Below are positions 1 through 7,382 of a DNA stretch of 64,000 bases, piece by piece. The notes beneath the pieces were generated by a model that worked only from the letters and a program-made list of their open reading frames with translations, was not told where the DNA came from and made no database searches. Origin of the DNA: an uncultured Bacteroides sp. (GTDB lineage Bacteria; Bacteroidota; Bacteroidia; Bacteroidales; Bacteroidaceae); contig NZ_OY782578.1 of assembly GCF_963677945.1 (NCBI RefSeq), positions 1,860,001 to 1,924,000 on the forward strand, given 5' to 3'. The first letter of the stretch is position 1; each line of letters begins with the position of its first letter. Made by a program: the position numbers and the translations under genes.

Positions 1-1
1 A

Positions 2-505
2 GAGCTTCCCGAATTGGCTCGTTTAGGTGTTGCTATGATCTTCAATAAAGAACTGGAACAGTTTGCATGGTATGGCTATGGCCCTCAGGAAAGTTATCCT
101 GACAGGAAAAGCTCAGCTCAGGTAGGCTTATGGCGCTCAACTGTATCCGAACAACTTTTTGATTATCCGGTTCCTCAGGAAAGCGGTAATAAAGAAGAGG
201 TACAGTTGCTAACCCTGACCAATGCAAAAGGAAAGGGAATTTCGGTTACTGCCATGAAGAAACCATTCTCTGCTTCGGCGTTGCATTATTCAGCGCAGGA
301 TTTGGCACGCACAGCTCACAGTTGTGATCTTGTTCCCAGAAAGGATATAATTCTTTCTATTGATGCTCAACAATTAGGATTAGGGAACAGTAGTTGCGGT
401 CCGGCTGTATTGAAGCGTTTTGCAATAGATAAAAAGGAACATACACTGTATTTCCGTATTTCTTCTGCAAACCGTCAGCTGATTCCTGAAAAACTAGACA
501 GATAA
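2..505 (+). CDS. GH2 beta-galactosidase, C-terminal fragment (5' end outside window)
   Basis: The reading frame is open from base 2 and ends at TAA 503-505, so only the last 167 residues of the protein are present. They match the C-terminal beta-sandwich ('small chain') domain of LacZ-type GH2 beta-galactosidases. Visible family marks are the WYGYGPQESYPDR block, the YPVPQESGN block and, near the end, the GLGNSSCGP motif. The catalytic barrel lies upstream and is not in the window, so substrate cannot be judged. The gene converges on the GH5-GH43 gene and shares a bidirectional terminator with it. The internal Met at 14 is not a start. Confidence 0.9.
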   Translation, partial: ELPELARLGVAMIFNKELEQFAWYGYGPQESYPDRKSSAQVGLWRSTVSEQLFDYPVPQESGNKEEVQLLTLTNAKGKGISVTAMKKPFSASALHYSAQDLARTAHSCDLVPRKDIILSIDAQQLGLGNSSCGPAVLKRFAIDKKEHTLYFRISSANRQLIPEKLDR

Positions 506-508
506 ATA

Positions 509-548
509 AATTAGATTCAGAATCAAGAAATTGATTCTGAATCTAATT
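509..548. terminator. Bidirectional terminator between convergent genes
   Basis: A perfect 18-base stem (509-526 with 531-548) is closed by a GAAA tetraloop. A-rich sequence precedes it and T-rich sequence follows it. It sits between the TAA of the GH2 gene at 505 and the TGA of the minus-strand gene at 552, so it can stop transcription from both sides. Confidence 0.85.
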
Positions 549-551
549 AGA

Positions 552-3500
552 TCATTTTACCATAACGCATTTGCGTCCAACAATATAAACTCCGCGATCA
601 AGTCCATCTAATGCATTTTTTCTTTGCACTTGCGAACGGAGTTTAATTCCTACCATTGAGTAAACATCTACAAGCTCATTGCCATTATTATTATCAATAA
701 CTGGAATGTCGACAGAAGATTCGCCATCATTACTCAAATAAATATCCTTGATTTTTATTGGTGAACTACCTAACGACCAGAAGCCGATAATATAAAGATG
801 TGAAGGATCACATTTTAGAGTAGGGGTTTTACTTTTCGCTAAATTAGAGAGATCAAAAGCCACCTTTAACTTATCACCCATATCGTACATATAACAATCT
901 GTCCAATAATTAGACGTATCAAATAAGCGGAAAGAAGCTCCACACGTTTGTTTCTCGGCCAATTCCACTACAAGATATTTGTAACTTGAAAGATTTAGCC
1001 CATTCGCATATTTCCATCCACCAAATCCATATTGTCCTGTAGTAAGCGTTTTAGTTGCTTCATCGAACGTGCCGGCTCCATAAATTGTAGAATTAAAAAG
1101 CTCACTTGTTAATGGGAACGTTTTCACATTTACTTGAAATTGGCCACTTTGTATATTTCCTAATAAGTCCTGGTAGCTGAAATCAACCGTTGAAACACCA
1201 TCAGCTTTAGCTATTATTTGTCCATTTACAATCGAAATATTATTGGATGAAGGGTTACTATAAATAGCTTCATTCGTTACATCTTCTGTATGTCCGTCTA
1301 AATAATGAGCTGTAACTTTAAAATCTTTCGAGGTACCAATCAACATATTATATGTGTTTTGCTCCACTGATACACTGCTTATTGTCATTTGATTCTTGGT
1401 AAACCCTACAAAAGTATTATCATAAAAAGTATCTTCTGTAAATTGTCTTTCAGTACTGAACCAGTCAACATCAACATAACCACCTGTTTGGGACGTTGCA
1501 TAATTAAAGATAGCAAATCTATTACCTACAAAAACTGAAAGATTGTATTTCATATCTAGCTCATCGCCAAACTTATTATAGGTAACATTATCTGTACTGT
1601 AATAAAAGCTAGCCTTACTCGTACTATAATTGGTTATTGCTCTTAAATAGATGATCGAATCACATGTTATAGGTTGAGAGAAATTAGTTTTATTTCCGGT
1701 ATTCATCATTACAAGCTTCTTTGTTCCTCCCGAAACGGTTATACCAATATAAGCATAAGGATCCTGGAATACTGCCAGACCGGCCACATCACCCTCTTTC
1801 ATCTTTTGTACATCCATACGGATAGTTCCATAAGAATCTGTAGTATTGGAATAGTATCCCAGGATTCGTTGTGTCAATGTATTGCGGGCTTTTTGCAATG
1901 AATCAACCACGTTTACCGTTTGCAAACGAAGATAGCCTGCTTTTTCCATCAATGACCATTTAGAATCATCAGGATTGTGGTTCCATTCCCATTGCATACC
2001 TAATTTATAATTACGGAAATTGTCATTAGTGGGCAATGCCTTTTTAATATAATCTTTTCCTACATTAGGTTTCTTATAAGTTGTAACGCCGCTACCGTTT
2101 ACACCTACAATAGGCCAGTTATCAATCCAACTTACCGGTTGCAAACTTGGTAATCTTCCATAAGCTCCTTTATCGGCAAAAAGCATAGTCCACCATTCTC
2201 CGGATTGCGTTTGTATCAAAGCTCCCTGATGAATGCGGTTGCTATTAAAGACTTCTTTTTCATCATACGGTCCAAAAATAGAAGATGACCGAAAAGCTAC
2301 TTGAGTAGCATAATATCCTCCGGTTGTAGCATAAATATAATAATAGCCATTGATTTTATACAGATGACTTCCTTCCGTAGCGGAATTATCTATACCCGAC
2401 TGTATGTTTCCAAATGTTATAGCCTGATCACGTATTACTTTAAAGTCTGAATCAAGTTCGGCTATGTGTAATTTGTTGATACCATATACAATATAAATTC
2501 TGTCATCGTCATCAAAGAAAAGACCGGCATCATAGAATGAGGTTGATAATTTCTTCATGGTCCAGGGACCTTCCGGATTAGTAGCTGTCAGCAAAAAGCT
2601 TCCTTCGTCCAGCGTATTAAAATGAAGATAATAAGTTCCTTTATGGTATTTGAGACTGCTTGCCCACTGTCCGTGGCTGTAACGGTTACAACCATCCAGG
2701 TTATAACAGGCATTCGATTCAATTTTCTCCAATGGATTACTGCAATATTCCCAGTTTACTAAATCATTCGATTTTAATATCGTAGCACCGGGGAAGTTAT
2801 GCATGGTAGTAGTCGACATATAGTAAACATCGCCCACTCTTATAACATCAGGATCAGGAAAATCACCGAAAATAACAGGATTAGTAAATGTTCCGTCGTT
2901 ATTGTCGCTATTCGAATTATTCACAAAATCCTGTCTTGGATAATTTTCTTTCGCATATTCCTGATACCAATGAAATGCTGGCCAGGGGCATGCTTCCGGA
3001 TCGTTCAGAAAGGTCAGATTATTAGCTGTAGCCACATTTGTGACATCAAATTTAGCCATCAGGTCGGGTCCTGTAAAAATAAGCCAGCTCACGTTACCGG
3101 CATCGTCCGTAATCTTTTTGAAATTGGCACCGAAACCGTCTCCACCTGCTGTGCCGGTAATATCTTTACCCCATGAAGAATTATATTTTTCCGGTGCCCA
3201 GTCCATTTCAGTAACAACTATCGGAGCAAAATCGGCCACAGGTTTCACCTGGGCATCCCATCCTTTCTGAAAGTTTGCATATCCTTGTCCACTGTTAAAC
3301 CACCCCGGATAAACATGTACCGCATAACCAATATTCTCTCCTTTTATAGGATTGACAGCGAATCCCTGATACAATGACTGATACCCTAAACCCGGTACCC
3401 AAAGAATATTATCAGCACTGGCCCGTATAGCGTCAACAATAGTTTGAAAATATGTTTTCAGCTTATCGAAATGCCCTTGCGAACCTGCACCATAAGTACC

Positions 3501-4112
3501 GTCGGGACCGAGTATGTTTACAGGCTCATTTGCCAGTTCAAACATAATATTTGGGTTGTTTTTCAATTTGGGATGTTGAGCCACATATCCCCACACTTTT
3601 ATAAGATATTGATTATATGCATCGCCCACGGCTATTTTTTCAGGACAAACGCCGGGAGGACGCATAATGACATAGAGTCCTTTCGATATGGCATATTCAG
3701 CCATAGGAATAAATACATTGTCGAGTGCTGTTTTAAACCTTTCAAAGTTGAACGCTGAGATATCATTTTCACCGGAAACAGATACACCTGGAGTATTTGA
3801 CCAGTATGGATCCATGTGCATACGAATAAAATTTGCTTTCCAACCCGCAGCCATAATGCCATCAATAAGTCCCTTGTTATAATTCAGACATCCGTTGACA
3901 TCATAATTGGTCCAGTATTTTCCCTGCTCATTGAACCACGGCGAATATGTTTGAGCAAAACCATGTAAATTTACAATATTACCATGGGTGTCTTTTAAAT
4001 AACGTCCATCAACATGCAATCGGGGCATTGGTTCACCTATCCATGCTTTTGCATTTGAAGCGATAATTAGAATAAAAAAAGTAACAGCTAATTTTTTAAT
4101 GATGTTTTTCAT
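552..4112 (-). CDS. Secreted multidomain GH5-GH43 glycoside hydrolase
   Basis: This 1186-residue protein has a signal peptide (residues 1-23, cleavage after NAKA). Residues about 25-390 are a GH5-type barrel with IMFELANEP (acid/base Glu) and IVVTEMDWA (nucleophile Glu). Residues about 410-700 are a GH43 five-bladed propeller opening with GDFPDPDVIR, whose Asp is the expected general base. A GH43 C-terminal concanavalin-like domain follows (about 705-885), then a bacterial Ig-like segment, a carbohydrate-binding-like segment, and a C-terminal tail ending GVYIVGRKCVMVK that resembles type IX sorting tails. By family knowledge it should attack a beta-linked backbone and remove arabinose or xylose side groups; arabinoxylan is an inference. 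It ends in TGA, which shows that the host reads TGA as stop. Confidence 0.88.
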   Translation of the reverse strand: MKNIIKKLAVTFFILIIASNAKAWIGEPMPRLHVDGRYLKDTHGNIVNLHGFAQTYSPWFNEQGKYWTNYDVNGCLNYNKGLIDGIMAAGWKANFIRMHMDPYWSNTPGVSVSGENDISAFNFERFKTALDNVFIPMAEYAISKGLYVIMRPPGVCPEKIAVGDAYNQYLIKVWGYVAQHPKLKNNPNIMFELANEPVNILGPDGTYGAGSQGHFDKLKTYFQTIVDAIRASADNILWVPGLGYQSLYQGFAVNPIKGENIGYAVHVYPGWFNSGQGYANFQKGWDAQVKPVADFAPIVVTEMDWAPEKYNSSWGKDITGTAGGDGFGANFKKITDDAGNVSWLIFTGPDLMAKFDVTNVATANNLTFLNDPEACPWPAFHWYQEYAKENYPRQDFVNNSNSDNNDGTFTNPVIFGDFPDPDVIRVGDVYYMSTTTMHNFPGATILKSNDLVNWEYCSNPLEKIESNACYNLDGCNRYSHGQWASSLKYHKGTYYLHFNTLDEGSFLLTATNPEGPWTMKKLSTSFYDAGLFFDDDDRIYIVYGINKLHIAELDSDFKVIRDQAITFGNIQSGIDNSATEGSHLYKINGYYYIYATTGGYYATQVAFRSSSIFGPYDEKEVFNSNRIHQGALIQTQSGEWWTMLFADKGAYGRLPSLQPVSWIDNWPIVGVNGSGVTTYKKPNVGKDYIKKALPTNDNFRNYKLGMQWEWNHNPDDSKWSLMEKAGYLRLQTVNVVDSLQKARNTLTQRILGYYSNTTDSYGTIRMDVQKMKEGDVAGLAVFQDPYAYIGITVSGGTKKLVMMNTGNKTNFSQPITCDSIIYLRAITNYSTSKASFYYSTDNVTYNKFGDELDMKYNLSVFVGNRFAIFNYATSQTGGYVDVDWFSTERQFTEDTFYDNTFVGFTKNQMTISSVSVEQNTYNMLIGTSKDFKVTAHYLDGHTEDVTNEAIYSNPSSNNISIVNGQIIAKADGVSTVDFSYQDLLGNIQSGQFQVNVKTFPLTSELFNSTIYGAGTFDEATKTLTTGQYGFGGWKYANGLNLSSYKYLVVELAEKQTCGASFRLFDTSNYWTDCYMYDMGDKLKVAFDLSNLAKSKTPTLKCDPSHLYIIGFWSLGSSPIKIKDIYLSNDGESSVDIPVIDNNNGNELVDVYSMVGIKLRSQVQRKNALDGLDRGVYIVGRKCVMVK

Positions 4113-4131
4113 GTCAGTATTTGATTTTGCA

Positions 4132-4139
4132 CAAATATA
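4132..4139 (-). promoter_or_regulatory. -7 box of the GH5-GH43 gene
   Basis: On the minus strand this reads TATATTTG, a perfect Bacteroidetes -7 box (TAnnTTTG), 20 bases before the ATG at 4112. No TTG -33 box lies at the usual distance. That fits an activator-dependent promoter, and a periodic TTACA array lies just upstream. Confidence 0.55.
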
Positions 4140-4158
4140 GATTGTAATTACTTGCAGC

Positions 4159-4238
4159 TTACATTATTATGTTACACGTGCCTTTTTTTATCTTACATCT
4201 ATTAATCATCTGTTACAAAAATCTGCAGTTGCGTTACA
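4159..4238 (-). promoter_or_regulatory. Periodic TTACA (TGTAA) array, candidate activator sites
   Basis: TTACA occurs at 4159, 4172, 4193, 4213 and 4234. The last four starts are 21, 20 and 21 bases apart, about two helical turns, which places them on one face of the DNA. The array lies directly upstream of the -7 box of the GH5-GH43 gene, which lacks a -33 box. AraC-type output domains of hybrid two-component regulators bind such spaced direct repeats; assignment to a particular regulator is inference. Confidence 0.45.
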
Positions 4239-4372
4239 ACAACAGAAATAGCCAACTATATTATTAGCTTTTATGCATCTAAAACAGTTGTACCATGACT
4301 ATTATTATTTTTTTCACTTCGATCTGCTACCTGCTACTGAATTGATGTCAATGATCTGGTAATTAATAACTT

Positions 4373-4470
4373 AATTTGGTGGAAGATAAATATTATATAC
4401 ATTTTATCTGCTACTAAAACCTGCATCTGCCACTAGTGGGTACTTCTTTCTGCCTTTTTTAGGGTTTGGG
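4373..4470. repeat. Host intergenic repeat, copy 1
   Basis: This stretch shares the word AATTTNGTGGAAGATA (4373-4388) and then ATTTTATCTGCTACTA (4401-4416) with 39031-39046 and 39100-39115, in the same order but with different spacing. Looser similarity (TACTT, T-rich, TTTTTAGG, TTTGGGG) continues to about 4470. Because the partner copy is in host DNA far from the prophage, this segment is host sequence, so the prophage starts to its right. Confidence 0.6.
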
Positions 4471-4624
4471 GCCTTTTTTAGATAGTTGGTTTATGCCATC
4501 GTACTTTATTTAGGTTATTATTCTAATTTTTCAGCATTACTAAGTAAGTCTACAGCCCAGAACAGATAAGTCTGCATTCGAGAACCCATAATTTAACAGT
4601 TACAGGTAGCACTAATAAATCAGA

Positions 4625-4660
4625 CAAAGACAAAAGCCTGTAGATATAGGCATTACAGGC
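4625..4660 (-). terminator. Second minus-strand terminator near the left prophage end
   Basis: The minus strand has a GCCTGTA/TACAGGC stem (4636-4642 with 4654-4660) followed by TTTTGTCTTTG. It lies downstream of the first terminator (4771-4807) and would catch read-through from the prophage toward the host GH5-GH43 gene. Confidence 0.55.
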
Positions 4661-4770
4661 AATACTAGGTTTTGGAAATTTGAGAAATTACATTTCGTGG
4701 AAAGTTGAGAGGGGTGAGGTTTAAGCCGTATCTACTGTAAAATTTCACCCCATACCCATATCAAATAGAA

Positions 4771-4807
4771 ACAAAAAAGCTGCTTACCTTTGTAGGTAAA
4801 CAGCTTT
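4771..4807 (-). terminator. Terminator closing the prophage's left-end transcription unit
   Basis: On the minus strand a 13-base stem with one mismatch (4795-4807 with 4776-4788, loop of six) is followed by TTTTTTGTTT. It begins 15 bases after the TAA at 4822 and ends the transcript of the small gene just upstream. Confidence 0.85.
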
Positions 4808-4821
4808 AATATCGTTACTAT

Positions 4822-5121
4822 TTATACTCAACTATAATATGGAGAAATTATTATTGGGTTTGTAATTTGAATCTCACTATCATTCTCTTTAAATGTACCA
4901 GAATACTTATAATATTTCTCACTTGATAACACTGAGATTTCTTCCTCTATTTCTATATAAGCTGTACCTTCAAAACGATAATTATCTCCCTTAAAGCCTT
5001 TAATAGGGTGTGTAGACTTACAATTAAAAGAATCAAAACTAAATCTAATTACATACACCATCTTACCACCTAATAACTTAAACTCACATTTAGGTATTAA
5101 ATTCTTAACTTGTTCATTCAT
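4822..5121 (-). CDS. Small hypothetical prophage protein
   Basis: This protein is 97 or 99 residues long and I do not recognise its family. In the standard code it ends at TGA 4828-4830. If TGA is Trp it continues TGA GTA TAA and ends at 4822, adding only W-V. The protein has no other Trp and no membrane segment, and looks like a small beta-rich soluble protein. It follows the ParB-like gene on the same strand, 66 bases downstream, and is closed by a strong terminator. This is the one phage gene where TGA could plausibly still act as the stop. Confidence 0.7.
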
Positions 5122-5187
5122 TTGATTAAAAATTATTCGTTTATAATAACCTGCTAGTAATAATGATAGCAGGTATTGTATTTCTTC

Positions 5188-6108
5188 TTATGCAGCTTGT
5201 TCAGCCTCTTTTGTATTATTACGGTAATTATTTAACAGGTCATCAAGCTTACCATATATAATCTGTTCTTTAGTACTCTCACCTTTCTTGCCCTTAGCTG
5301 TTTCTATTAAAGTTGCATCAGATCTAACCAGAGACTTAAAGAAGTTTTCAATTTCATTAACTACAGTAACTTTGCTGCCATCATCAGCTTTATCATACTT
5401 TGATATAATCCAATCTGGAATAGTTCTAGTCATTAATACTTTTTCATCAAGTCCAGACTTTGCAGCATTTATTAATCTGTGTCCTCTTTCTATTCCATTA
5501 ATGAGCCTTAACTTATCACAGACTTTTCCATTCATAACATCAGCCAAAACACTTTTACTTACTTCACATTTAAAGGTGAGCCATTTACAAGCTGAATCTA
5601 ATGAATAGCCATTTGCAGTTAATTCATTAATAGCATCTAATAAAGGTAGTTGTTCTTTACAGATCATTATAGCACCTTTACCAAAGTCTTTACCCTTCCA
5701 GCCATTAGTAGCAATATTGATTACAGCTAACATTTTTGCAATAATAACTTCAAGATTTAAAGGATATATGAAATAAAATTCTCCTGTATATTCCTTATCT
5801 TCTTCTTTAAGTTCTAAATGAGCTTGGTATCTGTGGCTAGCATCTACTAGAACAACATAATCAGAAGCATTATCTTCTGTGACAGCTTCACCTGTTTCAA
5901 AGTCTACAACTTCCAAACCTTGTTTAATTGCATCTATTGCATCTACAATTACAGCAGGAATTAATAAACCGTTTTCTTTTAAAGAGACTTTCTTTGCCTT
6001 TACTACTTTGAGGTCAATATCTCTGTTACCTACTAATCTAGCAATCTTCTTACCTGATTTTAGCAATTCACTTTCAGTTAATATTTCTTTTCTCGTATTT
6101 GATACCAC
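5188..6108 (-). CDS. ParB-like nuclease-fold protein
   Basis: The protein has 306 residues and a GTG start, because TAA lies in frame just upstream and no ATG fits. Residues about 20-110 have the ParB/sulfiredoxin-like layout: NRDIDLKVVKAKKVSLKENGL, then IPAVIVDA, then VVLVDASHRYQAHLEL, which corresponds to the family's V-D-G-x-H-R-x-x-A signature. The C-terminal half contains a likely helical DNA-binding region (residues about 160-200). All three Trp codons are TGG and there is no in-frame TGA. Phage ParB-like proteins act in partition, DNA modification or gene control; which applies here is unknown. A palindrome in its leader suggests autoregulation. Confidence 0.7.
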   Translation of the reverse strand: MVSNTRKEILTESELLKSGKKIARLVGNRDIDLKVVKAKKVSLKENGLLIPAVIVDAIDAIKQGLEVVDFETGEAVTEDNASDYVVLVDASHRYQAHLELKEEDKEYTGEFYFIYPLNLEVIIAKMLAVINIATNGWKGKDFGKGAIMICKEQLPLLDAINELTANGYSLDSACKWLTFKCEVSKSVLADVMNGKVCDKLRLINGIERGHRLINAAKSGLDEKVLMTRTIPDWIISKYDKADDGSKVTVVNEIENFFKSLVRSDATLIETAKGKKGESTKEQIIYGKLDDLLNNYRNNTKEAEQAA

Positions 6109-6138
6109 TGCCCTGTGGATTTATATAGGTATCTGGCA

Positions 6139-6167
6139 CACCAGTTATTTTTACTGGTGCAAAGATA
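6139..6167 (-). promoter_or_regulatory. Promoter -7 box with overlapping operator palindrome
   Basis: The minus strand has TATCTTTG (6167 down to 6160), a perfect -7 box, followed immediately by the inverted repeat CACCAGT/ACTGGTG (6159 down to 6139). The palindrome therefore covers the expected start of transcription of the ParB-like gene. No matching -33 TTG is present. A T-run is absent, which argues against a terminator. Confidence 0.5.
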
Positions 6168-6201
6168 TGGAGAGCTAAATGGTTATTTGTGAAAATAGAC
6201 G

Positions 6202-7110
6202 TTACTTGGATTTTTCACACCCATCAGCAGTAAACCTATTATAGGTTTGTCTTATTCTTAGTATTTCAGAATCTGCAATTGTAGTAAATGGCAACGGGGT
6301 TTTATTCTCTACAAGTGAAGGAAGATTTAGTTCTAGTTTCTCTTCGTCACTCATTAACTTTCTATATATATCTGTATTACTAGGTGGGTTATTCTTGAAT
6401 CTACCAAACAGATATAAAATCTGTAGAATAAGCAGTTTCCCATTAGCCGTTACTTTATGACCTAGATAACTTTCCAGAAATTCTTCCAATTCTTTAGCAA
6501 AGGTATAATCAATACATCTTTTATCTGCTAGTTTTCCTAATGTAGTCCATCTATTGTTGTCATAATTACTTAAATTTTTATCGGTAACAGTAGTATTGTG
6601 AAGAGAAATAAATAGTTTTGCAACCTCTTGCATTAACTCTTTGTTCTGTAGTGTAATATTCTTCGTTTTACCACCAACAACACCTTTAAACTCAATAGAT
6701 GTTAGTTCTATCCCCTTATCTACTTCATTAAAAAGTTTCAGATATTCATCTGCTTTAGTTAAGGAAACAAATAAGATAGGTCTGGCAACTATCATAGCAT
6801 ATAATGGAACACATAGTTCCCATAGATTTTTAGCATTAAGTTTACCTAAAGGTTTATGTGAACTTTCATCTACCTTTTCAACATTAATTTTATCTAAATA
6901 CTTCTGTAAGCTAATATCACTAACAAAGACCTTTTCAGATAATAATAGCTCATCCTTTTTATCCTCTATAGTAATAGTTTCAGCATAGGCTACTGCTGCA
7001 TCATAATCTATAGCAGCTATATTATTAAGTATAATCTTACCTTCTGGTGCATCTGCATATTTCAGCAGGTTCTTTGTATAGAAATCTACATATTCCATAA
7101 AATTCATCAT
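6202..7110 (-). CDS. Hypothetical prophage protein, ~302 aa
   Basis: I do not recognise this family. Starts at ATG 7110 or 7107 are likelier than the upstream TTG at 7122. The protein is acidic to neutral, mostly helical in appearance, and has no signal peptide or membrane segment. Both Trp codons (LWELC, NRWTT) are TGG and no in-frame TGA occurs. It lies between a terminator (7125-7162) and the ParB-like gene, 93 bases apart, on the same strand, so it may be co-expressed with that gene independently of the tail operon. A role in tail, lysis or regulation cannot be assigned. Confidence 0.65.
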   Translation of the reverse strand: MMNFMEYVDFYTKNLLKYADAPEGKIILNNIAAIDYDAAVAYAETITIEDKKDELLLSEKVFVSDISLQKYLDKINVEKVDESSHKPLGKLNAKNLWELCVPLYAMIVARPILFVSLTKADEYLKLFNEVDKGIELTSIEFKGVVGGKTKNITLQNKELMQEVAKLFISLHNTTVTDKNLSNYDNNRWTTLGKLADKRCIDYTFAKELEEFLESYLGHKVTANGKLLILQILYLFGRFKNNPPSNTDIYRKLMSDEEKLELNLPSLVENKTPLPFTTIADSEILRIRQTYNRFTADGCEKSK

Positions 7111-7124
7111 TAATTGTAGCAAAG

Positions 7125-7162
7125 GAACAAAAAAGCCTGCAATCTATAAAGACTACAGGCTT
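7125..7162 (-). terminator. Terminator after the structural operon
   Basis: On the minus strand AAGCCTG (7162-7156) pairs with CAGGCTT (7139-7133) around a loop of 16, followed by TTTTTGTTCC. It starts seven bases after the stop of the holin-like gene and marks the end of the head-tail transcription unit. Confidence 0.75.
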
Positions 7163-7168
7163 CTAATA

Positions 7169-7372
7169 TTATTGTCCAATCTTCTTATAATGATAATCTA
7201 CTCCAAATAATGCACCTGCAAATGTGCTAATCTCACCAAATGCTACTAATACTGAACTGTGTATAATTCCTACAGGTGCTACACAGAATCCAGCAATAAG
7301 TAAGCCTACACCTACTAATACAAGAAAACAGGCTGTTATTAACTGTATATTCAATTTTTCGTTTTTAGTCAT
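7169..7372 (-). CDS. Small two-helix membrane protein, holin-like
   Basis: The 67-residue protein has two predicted membrane segments (about residues 10-32 and 39-57) joined by a short turn, a charged N terminus (MTKNEKLN) and a hydrophilic C terminus (DYHYKKIGQ). Small proteins of this shape follow the tail genes in many Bacteroidales prophages and are usually called holin-like; lysis function is inference, since no endolysin was found nearby. It ends in TAA and has no Trp and no in-frame TGA. It is the last gene of the structural operon. Confidence 0.6.
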   Translation of the reverse strand: MTKNEKLNIQLITACFLVLVGVGLLIAGFCVAPVGIIHSSVLVAFGEISTFAGALFGVDYHYKKIGQ

Positions 7373-7382
7373 AATGATTATT

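Noticed and set aside
2799-3758. Plus-strand open frames within the GH5-GH43 gene
   Set aside because: They are shadows of the minus-strand gene with no family resemblance and no promoter or start context.
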